A stretch of 64,000 nucleotides of DNA from Tahibacter aquaticus (GCF_004363655.1 NZ_SNZH01000012.1:1-64000), one strand, 5' to 3'. Positions 54,340 through 63,591 are shown, numbered from the stretch's first letter. The notes: a model not told the origin generated them from the sequence alone. Made by a program: numbers and translations.

Positions 54340-56186
54340 CCGCTGCACCCCGCCGCACCCTGAGTCTCAAACGCCCGCAGCCCGACGACGCACCGGCCGT
54401 CGAAGAACGGCTGCACAAAGTGCTGGCGAATGCCGGCCTGGGATCGCGCCGCCTGCTGGAGCAACGGATCCAGAACGGCGAGATCTCCGTCAACGGCACG
54501 CCGGCCGGCATCGGCCTGAGCGTGAAGAGCGGCGATCGCGTCGAAGTCGACGGCAAGCTGTTCGTGGTGATCCGCGACGACGCCGAACAGGCGCAGATCC
54601 TGGTCTACCACAAGCCCGAGGGCGTGGTGACCACGCGCGAAGATCCGGAAGGCCGCCCGACCGTGTTCGAACAGCTGCCGCGCCTGAAAGGCCAGCGCTG
54701 GATCGCCGTCGGCCGTCTGGACATCAACACCACCGGCCTGCTGCTGCTGACCACCGACGGCAATCTGGCCAATGCGCTGATGCACCCGTCCAGCGAGATC
54801 GAACGCGAATACATCTGCCGCGTCCATGGCGAAGTACCCGACGACGTGCTGGAACGCCTGAAAGCCGGCATCGAGCTGGAAGACGGCCCGGCGCATTTCG
54901 ACGACATCGGTGTGATCAGCCGCAGCGGCAGCCATTCCTGGTTCCGTGTAGTGATCAAGGAAGGCCGCAACCGCGAAGTGCGCCGCCTGTGGGATGCCGC
55001 CGGATTCCTGGTCAGCCGCCTCAAGCGCGTGCGCTACGGCACCGTTGAAATGCCGCGGCCGCTCAAGCGTGGCCACTCGCAGGAACTGGACGCGGAAGAC
55101 ACCAAGGCGCTGCGCGAGCTCTGCGGCGCCAGCCAGTCCGAACCCACGTTGACCTTGCAGCCGGTGATCCATCAGCGCCGCGCCAGCCAGAGCGCCGTGA
55201 CCGAATACCGTCCGGCGCCACGCACCGGCCAGCAAGCCTGGATCGGCGCCGACCGCGCTGAAGCACGCGAACTGACCCGTTTCGATCGCATCCGCGATGA
55301 CGGCCCTGGCCGCCCGGGCGGCCGCCGCCCGGGTGGACCGAAGCGCTTCGGTCCCGGCGCCGGCAGCGGCGCACCGCGCGGTGCCGGCGGCCCCGCCCGC
55401 GGCGGCCGCAGCGTCGACGGCAACACCGACAAGCCGCAGCGGCGCGCTCCGGGACGCCGCGCCGCGCCAGGCCAGGAAGTGGTGATGCCGCGTACCTGGT
55501 CGGCCGGCGACGAATTCAACCGCGGCGGCAATCGCGGCAGCGGCGCCGGCCGCCCTGCCGGCCCGGGCCGGGGCGGTCCGCCGCGTGGTCCGCGCAGCGA
55601 CGCAGGCCCTGGCGCCAACCGTGGTCCGCGCGGAGACGGCGCAGCGCGCCCCTGGAGCAACGATCGCAGCGAAAATCGCGGCAATCGCGCCGACAGCAAC
55701 CGGGCCGACGACAATCGCGGCAACCGCTCGTCCCTGCCTTACGGCCATCCGGCCGGTGCTGGCGACGCTGGCAATCGCGCTGAACCCAATGGCAACCGCA
55801 TCGGCTATGGCGAACGTCCGGCCTATGGTGATCGCCAGGGCAATCGTGGCGGCCAGGGCGCCTCGCCGTATGGCGAGCGCAGCAGCCGCGGTCCCGGTGG
55901 TGGTGGCCGTCCGGGCGGTAGCCCGGGTGGACGTCCCGGTGGCGGCCCCGGCGGCGGTCGTCCGGGTGGTCCGGGCGCACGCTCCGGCGGTCCCGGTGCA
56001 CGCTCTGGCGGTCCGGGCGCTCGCGCTGGCGGCCCCGGCCGCCCGGCTGGCCCCGGCGGTTCCGCCGGCCCGGGCGGACGTCCCGGCGGCAATCGCGGCG
56101 AAGGCCGTCCTGCTGGCGGCGCCCGCCCGCCGGGCGGCGGCAGGCCCGGTGGCAACCGCGGTGGTCCCCGCAGCGGCAATCGCTGA
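54336..56186 (+). CDS. rluB: Pseudouridine synthase RluB with very long Gly/Arg/Pro-rich tail
   Basis: 616 residues; the catalytic core needs about 260. It makes pseudouridine 2605 of 23S rRNA in E. coli. S4-like RNA-binding domain: LHKVLANAGLGSRRLLEQRI (about 26-45); catalytic Asp129 in VGRLDINTTGLLLLT; RNREVRRLWDAAGF. Beyond about residue 265 the sequence becomes Arg/Gly/Pro/Asn/Ala-rich with short repeats such as GGPGARS and GGRPGG up to the end. This resembles RGG-type RNA-binding disordered regions. It is translationally coupled to scpB through ATGA. Confidence 0.93.
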   Translation: MTAAPRRTLSLKRPQPDDAPAVEERLHKVLANAGLGSRRLLEQRIQNGEISVNGTPAGIGLSVKSGDRVEVDGKLFVVIRDDAEQAQILVYHKPEGVVTTREDPEGRPTVFEQLPRLKGQRWIAVGRLDINTTGLLLLTTDGNLANALMHPSSEIEREYICRVHGEVPDDVLERLKAGIELEDGPAHFDDIGVISRSGSHSWFRVVIKEGRNREVRRLWDAAGFLVSRLKRVRYGTVEMPRPLKRGHSQELDAEDTKALRELCGASQSEPTLTLQPVIHQRRASQSAVTEYRPAPRTGQQAWIGADRAEARELTRFDRIRDDGPGRPGGRRPGGPKRFGPGAGSGAPRGAGGPARGGRSVDGNTDKPQRRAPGRRAAPGQEVVMPRTWSAGDEFNRGGNRGSGAGRPAGPGRGGPPRGPRSDAGPGANRGPRGDGAARPWSNDRSENRGNRADSNRADDNRGNRSSLPYGHPAGAGDAGNRAEPNGNRIGYGERPAYGDRQGNRGGQGASPYGERSSRGPGGGGRPGGSPGGRPGGGPGGGRPGGPGARSGGPGARSGGPGARAGGPGRPAGPGGSAGPGGRPGGNRGEGRPAGGARPPGGGRPGGNRGGPRSGNR

Positions 56187-56235
56187 TTGACGATTCAGCT
56201 AGCCCCGGCTCCACCAAAGAGCCAGGGTTCGGCCT

Positions 56236-56738
56236 TCAACTCAGCCGTGACGCACAGCGGCAGTAACGATCGAACCAAGCCACTTGCTCGGGCGTATCCG
56301 GAACTCCGACGCCACGGCTGCGGCTCAACTCCTCGAAAATTCGCGTCGCTGGCACACCAAGCTGCGCCAGCACGCAAGCGGCGACCAAGCCGAGCGGCCT
56401 ATTCCTGCTCGGCAATGAACTCCGACGCCGCGTGAATCGCGCAATGTTTCGACAATGCGCAGGATCAACGCATGAAACGCGTGTTCTGACGGCGGCACGC
56501 TGCGATCGGGCATTGGCAACGTCAGGAATGCGATGCCGTGCCGGACGCACAGCGCTGCCTCGGCATCAAGCCCAAGATCGCGTACCTCTTGCGCTTCCAG
56601 CAGGCAAACGACAGTCGCAATGCCTTCCCGCTGCCAGCCGATGACTTCGTCTTCCAGCCAATCGCCGGAGCGCGGCCTTGGCATCATCGCCAACCGTAAC
56701 GGCAAGACTGCGTCTACCCAATAGACATCAGGTCGCAT
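56236..56738 (-). pseudogene. Dual-specificity-type protein phosphatase, frameshifted
   Basis: From ATG 56738 the frame reads a cysteine-phosphatase-like domain: DVYWVDAVLPLRLAMMPRP, then the P-loop VHCRAGIGRS (Cys109). After the Ser codon (56391-56393) the frame changes to unrelated residues and stops at 56325. Adding one base there makes the sequence continue in the other frame as G-L-V-A-A-C-V-L-A-Q-L-G-V-P-A..., the expected helix after the P-loop, ending at 56236. So one G appears lost from a run of Gs on the minus strand. The repaired product would be 167 residues, like bacterial cyclin-dependent-kinase-inhibitor-3/DSP-type phosphatases. It may be a real decay event or a base-call error. 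Confidence 0.75.
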
Positions 56739-56783
56739 TGGAAGTCGTCCTTTGCCATGTGGCCGGCAAAATCATCATGCCCC

Positions 56784-56813
56784 AAAGTAAAACGGCACCC
56801 GCAAGGGTGCCGT
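56784..56813 (-). terminator. Terminator of the CsgG-like gene
   Basis: On the minus strand ACGGCACCC, a TTGC loop and GGGTGCCGT (56792-56813) are followed by TTTACTTT. Nine-pair stem with a T-rich tail, about 25 bases past the CsgG-like stop. Confidence 0.75.
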
Positions 56814-56837
56814 CGAAATACTGCACTGCGGCCGGAA

Positions 56838-57554
56838 CTAATCCAGCTTGAGCGATTTCTTGGTGCGTTCGCGGCGACCGGATTCCTTCGCCTGGTATTC
56901 GCTTTCGCAGCCGTTGCGCTCGACCATCACGCAATCCAGGTATTCACTGATTTCCACCAGCGCCGCGCGGATCGCCTTGCCGGCAGGCGTGTTCTTCTCG
57001 GAGGCGAGATTGCCACCGAAGCCGCCGCGATAGACACCGACCGCGACGCCACCGCCAGAAGCACGGCCCTCGATGGTGCGCGAGAACTCGATGTCGCCGG
57101 TGCTGGTATTGACGACGCGTACATCGACAGCGAGATAGGCATCGCTTTTCTTGCCACCGAGCGAAATGCCCTTGAAGCTGATGCCGCCGCCGGTGGACTG
57201 CGTGTTCTCTTCATACGAGGTCACGGTGCCCATGACCAGATAATCGGCGCCGGTGACCTTGCCCATCTTGGCGCCGGTACCCGCACGCGTGCGTCCCGAA
57301 GCGGCCAGGTTCTGCTCTTCCAGCACCTTGTCCAGCTTGGCGCGCTCGACAATAGTGAAATTGCCGCTGGAGCCCAGCTCGTTGGACAGCATGCCCGAGA
57401 GTTCCCAGCCCACGCCGCCGCGCCACCAGCCGGCTCCCGACTCGTTCTTGAATTCCGCCACGCCGATGGCGATCTTGCCGCCGGCCGCCAGCACCGGGCC
57501 CGCCCCGAAGGCGCCGGTCAGCACCAGTGCCACACCAAGGACCCACTGTTTCAT
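56838..57554 (-). CDS. CsgG/HfaB-family curli-assembly-like protein
   Basis: 238 residues with a cleavable signal (LGVALVLTGAFGAGPVLA) and no lipobox. The conserved CsgG fold is visible as KIAIGVAEFKNESG, LSNELGSSGNFTIVERAKLDKVLEEQNLA, GADYLVMGTVTSYEE, and DVRVVNTSTGDIEFSRTIEG. Family members include outer-membrane secretion pores for curli and many lone proteins of unclear function. With no curli genes around and no lipid anchor, it is more likely an envelope assembly factor of the second sort. Confidence 0.85.
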   Translation of the reverse strand: MKQWVLGVALVLTGAFGAGPVLAAGGKIAIGVAEFKNESGAGWWRGGVGWELSGMLSNELGSSGNFTIVERAKLDKVLEEQNLAASGRTRAGTGAKMGKVTGADYLVMGTVTSYEENTQSTGGGISFKGISLGGKKSDAYLAVDVRVVNTSTGDIEFSRTIEGRASGGGVAVGVYRGGFGGNLASEKNTPAGKAIRAALVEISEYLDCVMVERNGCESEYQAKESGRRERTKKSLKLD

Positions 57555-58122
57555 TTTCCTGCTCCTCGAATACCGCAGATAAGTAAGCTGCCCCCTGCCC
57601 CCGTTCGGTGCCCGGCTACTACCGGTATCCGCACAAGCAGGTCACCATCGACCGCGTTTGCTGCCGCGAACGGCGCCATTCTAGCGACCCCGCCATCAGC
57701 GTTGCCACCGCCACCGCAGTATGCAAACAGCCTGAACGCCGAGTCAGGGCAAAACCGGACATTGGCGCAGGCGAGTCTGCCTCCTGAATACGCATTTCCG
57801 TAGCAAAGGGCGTCATGGCGGGCGCGTGCTTCGTTCAGCTTGCTGAGGGATTTCCCCAGGGGGCCAGCCTGCCCTGCGGGCGCCCCTCGCCCGACCGCAA
57901 CGACACCGCCCGCGCGCAGCACCACCACATTGCATCTATATACAAATATTTAAATATTAATAAAATCGTATCGATATCGCAGCACCCGACCGTAACGCGC
58001 CGGGAACTCTGCCACCCTGGCGCTGTCGACCACCGTTAACCCAGTCGCAACCGTACGTTAACGTTACTTCCACATGGGCTGAGTATGCTCTGCGCCTCGC
58101 TCAAACCCGCTGGAGATCTGCT
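57555..58122. other. 568-base gene-free region with an AT-rich island
   Basis: No supported gene. The region contains an AT-rich stretch at about 57935-57979, in which AATATTTAAATATT (57945-57958) is a perfect 14-base palindrome; the surroundings are GC-rich. A second short AT-rich segment with AACGTTAACGTTA-like text is near 58050-58070. These may be promoters or protein-binding sites for the small gene at 58123. Confidence 0.4.
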
Positions 58123-58362
58123 ATGCGCACTTTGCGCACTTTGGAAACACGTGTACTCGGTTACGCGATCGAGCGCATCGACGAACGCGATCACCTGGGT
58201 ACCGTGCGCGCCAGCTGGTACGAAGTGCTTTGTCCGCAGCACGGCAACGTGCTGGGCAGCTGCGCCGGGCGCGCCGATGCCGAAAGGCTGGTGATCCGGC
58301 GCGAACTGGACCAGGCACGCCGCGCGCTGCGGCTGAATCCGGCCGCCGGCATCGCCGCCTGA
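58123..58362 (+). CDS. Small protein of unknown function
   Basis: 79 residues from ATG 58123, which follows GGAG by seven bases. The sequence RVLGYAIERIDERDHLGTVR... SWYEVLCPQHGNVLGSCAGRADAERLVI has no family I recognise. The pattern Y-x-V-x-x-P-x-x-G-x-x-L-G-x-C looks like a small beta-hairpin domain with a Cys pair. Good ribosome site and lack of overlap support a real gene. It lies between the CsgG-like gene (divergent) and the ArsC-like gene. Confidence 0.6.
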   Translation: MRTLRTLETRVLGYAIERIDERDHLGTVRASWYEVLCPQHGNVLGSCAGRADAERLVIRRELDQARRALRLNPAAGIAA

Positions 58363-58450
58363 GCCACGCCGCCAGCCGGCGGCCCTTTCCCGCTTGCCGC
58401 GGGCGCAGCGTGACGGCACAGTGTCGGCTGTTCCTACGCCTGCGTACCGC

Positions 58451-58798
58451 ATGAGCGACTGCACTGTCTATTACAACCCGCACTGCTCCAAATGCCGCGC
58501 GCTGCTGGAATGGCTCGCCGCCCGTGGCATCGCAGCGCAACTGATCGACTACCAGCGACAGCCGCCCGATGCCGCCACCCTGGCGCGGCTGTTGCACCTG
58601 CTGGGCGACGAAGCGCCCGCGTTGCTGCGCCGGGACGAAAGCGAATTAGCCGCGCTCGGCATCGCCAGCGACAGCAGCCCGATCGACATCGTGGCCACTC
58701 TTGTGCTCCACCCGCAGCTGATGCAGCGCCCGGTCATCGTCTGCGGCGAACGCGCGCTGATCGCGCGGCCGCCGCAACGCGCGCTGGAAATCCTCTGA
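58451..58798 (+). CDS. ArsC-family glutaredoxin-like protein (putative arsenate reductase)
   Basis: 115 residues. The thioredoxin-like start TVYYNPHCSKCRALLEWLAARGI carries the catalytic Cys (Cys-x-x-Cys form, CSKC at about residues 12-15), and the cis-Pro region RPVIVCGERALIARPPQRALEIL is typical of ArsC. The Arg triad of true arsenate reductases is partly visible (RPV, RPP). It may reduce arsenate with glutaredoxin or belong to the ArsC-like group with other substrates. A LysR gene begins at the next base after its stop, so the two form an operon. Confidence 0.8.
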   Translation: MSDCTVYYNPHCSKCRALLEWLAARGIAAQLIDYQRQPPDAATLARLLHLLGDEAPALLRRDESELAALGIASDSSPIDIVATLVLHPQLMQRPVIVCGERALIARPPQRALEIL

Positions 58799-59710
58799 AT
58801 GGACAAGCTGCAGGCCATGCAGTTGTTTGTCCGCGTCGTCGACGCAGGCAGCTATACGGCCGCCGCCGACCAGATGGAAATCTCGCGCGCACTGGCCAGC
58901 AAACTGGTGCAATCGCTGGAAGAACAACTCGGCGTTCGCCTGCTGCATCGCACCACGCGCAAGCTCAGCCTGACCGAAGCGGGCGAGCGCTACTACCAGC
59001 GCGTGAGTGAGATACTCGGCGCGCTCAACGAAGCCGAAGCCGTCGCCTCAGAATTGCAGGCCGACCCGCGCGGACGTCTGCGGGTCTCAGCGCCGATGTC
59101 CTTCGCCATCCATCACCTCGGCAGCGCGATCGCCGAATTCCAGCAGCGCCACCCGCGCATCGAGCTGGAGCTAAATCTCAACGACCGCCAGGTCGACCTC
59201 GTCGAAGAAGGTTTCGACATGGCCATCCGCATCGCGCGGCTGGCCGACTCCAGCCTCGTGGCGCGGCGCATTGCACCTTGCCGCCTGTTGCTGGTGGCCA
59301 GTCCGGCCTATCTGGCCCGCGCCGGCCAGCCGCAGCAGCCGCAGGATCTGGCCACACATAACTTCCTCAGCTATACCCTGGCCGCACGCCGCGACGAGAT
59401 CGTGCTGGTGCGTGGCAACGAGCGGCATACGGTCAATCTCAACGGCACATTGCGCGTCAACAACGGCGACGTGATCGCTTCGGCGGCCATCGCCGGCCTG
59501 GGCATCTGCCTGTCGCCGAGCTTTCTGGTCTGGCAACGCCTGCATCGCGGCGAGCTGGTACCGGTATTGCCGAGTTGGCAGATTCCCGACATCGCCGTGC
59601 ATGCGGTCTATGCCGCCGGCCGCACGGTACCTGCCAAGACGCGCAGCCTGATCGATTTCCTGGTCGAGCGCTTCGGCCCGGAACCGTACTGGGACCGTCC
59701 GCCCGGCTGA
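58799..59710 (+). CDS. LysR-family transcriptional regulator
   Basis: 303 residues. N-terminal winged HTH: LQAMQLFVRVVDAGSYTAAADQMEISRALASKLVQSLEEQLGVRLLHRTTRKLSLTEAG. The C-terminal effector domain starts at about 90 (GRLRVSAPMSFAIHHLGSAIAEF), and AARRDEIVLV and GLGICLSPSFLVWQRL fit the CrgA/DsdC-like subgroup. It immediately follows the ArsC-like gene with no intergenic bases, which is unusual because LysR genes are commonly divergent from their targets. Confidence 0.93.
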   Translation: MDKLQAMQLFVRVVDAGSYTAAADQMEISRALASKLVQSLEEQLGVRLLHRTTRKLSLTEAGERYYQRVSEILGALNEAEAVASELQADPRGRLRVSAPMSFAIHHLGSAIAEFQQRHPRIELELNLNDRQVDLVEEGFDMAIRIARLADSSLVARRIAPCRLLLVASPAYLARAGQPQQPQDLATHNFLSYTLAARRDEIVLVRGNERHTVNLNGTLRVNNGDVIASAAIAGLGICLSPSFLVWQRLHRGELVPVLPSWQIPDIAVHAVYAAGRTVPAKTRSLIDFLVERFGPEPYWDRPPG

Positions 59711-60067
59711 GCCCGTACTGCGCCGCAACTACCGCCCTGCTGCGGGCGCAGCGGCAATACCGTGCGAGCCCGTCGCCTGCCCGGCAAACGCCTCCGCCGC
59801 CACTCCAGGCACCCACCGTGCGCCGCCGTAGGCGCCCGTCGAATCTTGTCCTATAGTCGGCGATGACCTCCTGCACACGGACCCGAACGGTGCGACAGGG
59901 ACGCACCGGTATGGGAGGTCAGTCGGTCTGCATGCGGCTGCACCTGTAGCAGCCCTTGTCAGCCGATCCATTCCTGCCCGGCCAGGGAGGCAGCTACGGC
60001 GAGTTGCGCGTCGTCGCGGGCAGGAACAGCAAATGCTCATCTGCTGATTCAATCTTGGGGAGTCATC
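59711..60067. other. 357-base region upstream of the first subtilisin protease
   Basis: No gene is supported. It presumably contains the protease promoter; TATAGT at 59852-59857 could be a -10 element without a good -35. The protease's ribosome site GGGGAG is at about 60057-60062. The TCCTATAGTC text here loosely matches TCCTAGAGTC ahead of the second protease (about 63747-63756). Confidence 0.35.
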
Positions 60068-63000
60068 ATGCGTAAACCGTTGTATCTCGCTCTCGCTGCC
60101 TTGCTTGGCGGCAGCGCCCTGGCCCATGCCGCCGACACCGTCCGCGTGCGTCTGGACCATTCCGCCGGCTCAGTGCTTGAGGCCCTCTCCATTGCTCCGC
60201 TCAGCCGCGAGGGCTACGGCAGCTTCCAGGTGCTGGAACTCACCGCCGCCGACGCGCAGAAACTGCTGGCTCAAACGAAACAGGCCAGTGTGATCGAGGA
60301 TGCAGGCCGCATCCGCTTCAACCAGGTCGACTTCGATCCGCTGCGCAATCCGGCCCAGTCCCGCGCCGGCTTCTTCCCGACCACCAGCGATGGCTACGGC
60401 CTGCATCTGGTGCAATTCGATGCACCGATCAAGCAAGCCTGGCGCGACGAGCTGGAAGCGCGCGGACTGCGCGTGCTGCAGTACTATCCGGGCGAAGCTT
60501 TCCTGGTCTGGGGCCGCATGGACAGCGTCGCCGAAACTGTCGCCATGCCGCATGTGCGCTGGCAGGGCGGTTTCCTCGACAGCTTCAAGATCAATCCGGA
60601 ACTGAGCCGCTACAACGGCCGCATCCGCAATATCGATGTGCATTTCTACAATGATGGCAATGTCACCGGCCTGATCGGCGAGCTGGAAAAGCTGGGCGCC
60701 ACCGTGCTGACGCATGCGCCGGCGCAGCCGGACAAAGCCTTCTTCGACGCGTGGATCCAGGTCGACGCCGACAAGCTCGGCCAGCTGGCCGCGCTGCCGC
60801 AAGTCGTCGCGGTGGCCTATGCCAGCCCGCGCGGCTTTTTCGAAGACGAAATGTCCGACCAGATCGTGGCCGGCAACTACAACGCCTCGAACCAGCCGCA
60901 GCTCGGCTATTCGCCCTGGCTGACCACCTTCGGCTATAGCGGCGCCGGCGTGATCATGGGCGTGACCGACTCGGGCGTGGACCTGACCCATCCGGACCTG
61001 CAGGCGCGCATCGTCGGCGGCTATACCTTCCCCGGCTGCTCCAGCCCGGCCGGTGGCGACGATAATTCCAACGGTGGCCACGGTACCCACGTGGCCGGCA
61101 TCATCGCCGGCCAGGGCCTGGGCGACGGTCCCGGCGGCAGCGTCGCAGAAACCGATGCGGCCGGCTTCTACTACGGCCTGGGCGTGGCCAAGGGCGCGCA
61201 GATCTACGCCATGGCAACCGTCGACTGCGGTGCGCCGTGGCCGCCGGCCGCGGGCTGGCAGGAACTGTCCAAGCGCGGCATCGCCGGCAATGCCATCGGC
61301 ACCAATGCCAGCTGGACTACCGGCGAAGGTGCCAACCACGGCTATCAGGCCAGTGAACGTACCTTCGACACCATGGTGCGCGACGGCGATTTCGATACCG
61401 CCGGCAGCCAGCCGTACATCATTGCGTTCTCCGCCGGCAATTCCGGCCCGAATCCGAACACGCTGACCGCGCCCAAGGAAGCGAAAAATCCGATCATCAC
61501 CGCCGCCTCGCGCAACTTCCGCGTCGGTGCGATCAACGACATCGCCAGCTTCTCCAGCCGCGGCCCTGCGGTCGACGGCCGCGTGCTGCCGAACGTCGCT
61601 TCGCCGGGCGAGCAGATCGCCTCGACCATGCGTCGCGCCGGCGGCACCGCCTGTGCCACGGCCATCAGCGGCACAGCCAGCCACTACGCGATGTGCAGCG
61701 GCACCAGCATGGCCTCGCCGCATACTGCCGGCGCAGTCGCGGTGCTGACCGAATGGTGGCGTTCCAACCACAGCGGCGCGACGCCCAGCCCGGCCATGGC
61801 CAAGGCCCTGCTGGTCAACGGCGCCATCGACATCGGCGCCAGCGCCGACGTGCCGAACAACAACGAAGGCTGGGGCCGCATCAACCTGCCGCGCAGCGTC
61901 GGCGGTGCCTCGCCGCGCCATATGGTCGACCAGACCGTAGTGCTGGACAACGCTGGCGAAAGCCATATCGTCTCGGCCGGCATTGCCGATCCGACCAAGC
62001 CCGTGCGCATCACCCTGGCCTGGACCGACGCGCCCGGCGCGGTCGGTGCCAACCCGGCCCTGGTCAACAATCTCGACCTGGAAGTGACCAACGGCGCCAA
62101 CACCTACAAGGGCAACGTACTCACGGCAGGCATCTCCACCACCGGCGGAACCGCCGATGCGAAGAACAATGTGGAGAATGTATTCCTGCCCGCCGGTGCC
62201 AGCGGCTCGCTCATGGTCACGGTTCGCGCAACCACCCTGCCCGGCAACGGCATTCCCGCCACCGGCGACGCGACCGACCAGGACTTCGCCCTGATCTGCG
62301 ACAACTGCGCGCTGACGCCGAACTACAGCCTGCTCGCCACGCCCGGCTCGGTGGAACTGTGCTCGCCGGGTTCGACGGCTTTCACGGTCAACGTCGGCAG
62401 CATCCTGGGCTATACCACTCCGGTCGCCCTGACCACCAGCAACGTACCCGCCGGCGCCACGCTCAACGTGTCGCCGTCCAGCGTCGTACCGGGCAATTCG
62501 GCCACGGCCACCTTCGTCCCGGGTAGCGCGGCTGCAGGCAGCTACAGCATGAACGTCGATGCGAGTTCAGCCAGCGGCAACCAGACCCTGCCGCTGAGCC
62601 TGGTGCTGGCAACACTGACGCCGGCCGTGCCGACGCTGACCGCACCCGCCGACAACGCCACCCTAGTGGCCCTGAACCCCACCCTGAGCTGGTCGGCTTC
62701 GGCCCAGACCAAGAACTACACGGTGGAAGTGGCGACCGATGCAGGCTTCAGCGCCATCGTCTTCACCCAGAACGTGGTCGGTACCGCGAACTCGGTGGCA
62801 GTCGCCCCGGCACTCAACAGCAACACGCGCTACTACTGGCGTGTACGTGCCGCCAACGTCTGCGGCACCAGCAACAATGCTCCGGTGTTCACCTTCAAGA
62901 CCGCGCCGGCACCGGGCGATTGCGACGATGCACAGACGCCGAACGTGGTGTTCAGCAACGACATCGAAGGCGACATGAGCACCTGGGCCACCACCGGCAG

Positions 63001-63526
63001 CACCGGTGCCTCGACCTGGGCAGTCAGCTCGGCACGTCCGCTCTCGCCGACCAAGTCCTGGCTGGCTGTCGACCTGGCCACCACCAGCAACCAGCTGCTG
63101 ATCTCGCCGGCAGTTGTCCTGCCGGCCGGCCAGTCGCCGCTGACCCTGAGCTTCCAGAGCGACCTCAATCTGGAACCGCGCACGGCCGGCGGCTGCTGGG
63201 ATGGCGGCCTGCTGGAAATCTCCACCAACAACGGCACCAGCTGGACCCAGGTGCCGAACGCCCAGTTGCTGACCGATCCGTATACCGGCGCGCTCAACGA
63301 CGGTCCGGGCAACGGCCTGCAGGCCTGGTGCGGTACGCGTGCCTACAAGAAGTCGGTGGTCGACCTGAACAGCTATGCCGGGCAGACCGTGCGCTTCCGC
63401 TTCCGCGTCTCCTCTGACAGCAGCGTCGGCCTTACGCCGCACGGCTGGTACGTGGACGACGTCAAGGTACAGGGCTGCTCGGCCGCCCCGGTCGACCAGA
63501 TCTTCCGCAACGGCTTCGAACCGTAA
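60068..63526 (+). CDS. Secreted S8 (subtilisin-family) serine protease with C-terminal domains
   Basis: 1152 residues. Signal peptide MRKPLYLALAALLGGSALAHA (1-21). A propeptide-like region runs to about 265. The S8 catalytic triad is Asp301 (GVTDSGVDLTHPD), His338 (GGHGTHVAG) and Ser547 (CSGTSMASPH). A P/proprotein-like beta domain follows (about 560-750, with AWTDAPGAVG). Then there are Ig- or fibronectin-type repeats (YSLLATPGSVELCSPGSTAF and SWSASAQTKNYTVEVATDAG) and a MAM/jelly-roll-like terminal domain (FQSDLNLEPRTAGGCWDGG). It ends in V-D-Q-I-F-R-N-G-F-E-P. Exported, probably outer-membrane-secreted, and degrades extracellular protein. A paralogue with a near-identical signal starts 377 bases downstream. 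Confidence 0.95.
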   Translation: MRKPLYLALAALLGGSALAHAADTVRVRLDHSAGSVLEALSIAPLSREGYGSFQVLELTAADAQKLLAQTKQASVIEDAGRIRFNQVDFDPLRNPAQSRAGFFPTTSDGYGLHLVQFDAPIKQAWRDELEARGLRVLQYYPGEAFLVWGRMDSVAETVAMPHVRWQGGFLDSFKINPELSRYNGRIRNIDVHFYNDGNVTGLIGELEKLGATVLTHAPAQPDKAFFDAWIQVDADKLGQLAALPQVVAVAYASPRGFFEDEMSDQIVAGNYNASNQPQLGYSPWLTTFGYSGAGVIMGVTDSGVDLTHPDLQARIVGGYTFPGCSSPAGGDDNSNGGHGTHVAGIIAGQGLGDGPGGSVAETDAAGFYYGLGVAKGAQIYAMATVDCGAPWPPAAGWQELSKRGIAGNAIGTNASWTTGEGANHGYQASERTFDTMVRDGDFDTAGSQPYIIAFSAGNSGPNPNTLTAPKEAKNPIITAASRNFRVGAINDIASFSSRGPAVDGRVLPNVASPGEQIASTMRRAGGTACATAISGTASHYAMCSGTSMASPHTAGAVAVLTEWWRSNHSGATPSPAMAKALLVNGAIDIGASADVPNNNEGWGRINLPRSVGGASPRHMVDQTVVLDNAGESHIVSAGIADPTKPVRITLAWTDAPGAVGANPALVNNLDLEVTNGANTYKGNVLTAGISTTGGTADAKNNVENVFLPAGASGSLMVTVRATTLPGNGIPATGDATDQDFALICDNCALTPNYSLLATPGSVELCSPGSTAFTVNVGSILGYTTPVALTTSNVPAGATLNVSPSSVVPGNSATATFVPGSAAAGSYSMNVDASSASGNQTLPLSLVLATLTPAVPTLTAPADNATLVALNPTLSWSASAQTKNYTVEVATDAGFSAIVFTQNVVGTANSVAVAPALNSNTRYYWRVRAANVCGTSNNAPVFTFKTAPAPGDCDDAQTPNVVFSNDIEGDMSTWATTGSTGASTWAVSSARPLSPTKSWLAVDLATTSNQLLISPAVVLPAGQSPLTLSFQSDLNLEPRTAGGCWDGGLLEISTNNGTSWTQVPNAQLLTDPYTGALNDGPGNGLQAWCGTRAYKKSVVDLNSYAGQTVRFRFRVSSDSSVGLTPHGWYVDDVKVQGCSAAPVDQIFRNGFEP

Positions 63527-63560
63527 GCAGCAAATGCAGTGCCGGCTTGCCGGCAGCGTA

Positions 63561-63591
63561 AAAAAAGGCCGCCTCCGGGCGGCTTTTTTTT
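63561..63591. terminator. Terminator after the protease gene
   Basis: AAAAAAA, GCCGCC (63568-63573), a TCCG loop, GGCGGC (63578-63583), then TTTTTTTT. A classical intrinsic terminator 35 bases past the protease stop. Confidence 0.92.

Noticed and set aside
54156-55748. 530-codon minus-strand frame opposite rluB and scpB
   Set aside because: Ala/Arg/Gly-rich antisense of low-complexity tails; no ribosome site or domain.
55830-56180. Short repeated sequence at the rluB 3' end as a possible CRISPR or tandem repeat array
   Set aside because: The repeats are codon-level reiteration of Gly, Arg and Pro residues with irregular length, inside an open frame. There are no regular spacers.
57551-57928. 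Minus-strand frame upstream of the CsgG-like gene
   Set aside because: No ribosome site, Gly/Ala-rich text, no domain, and it would overlap the probable promoter region.
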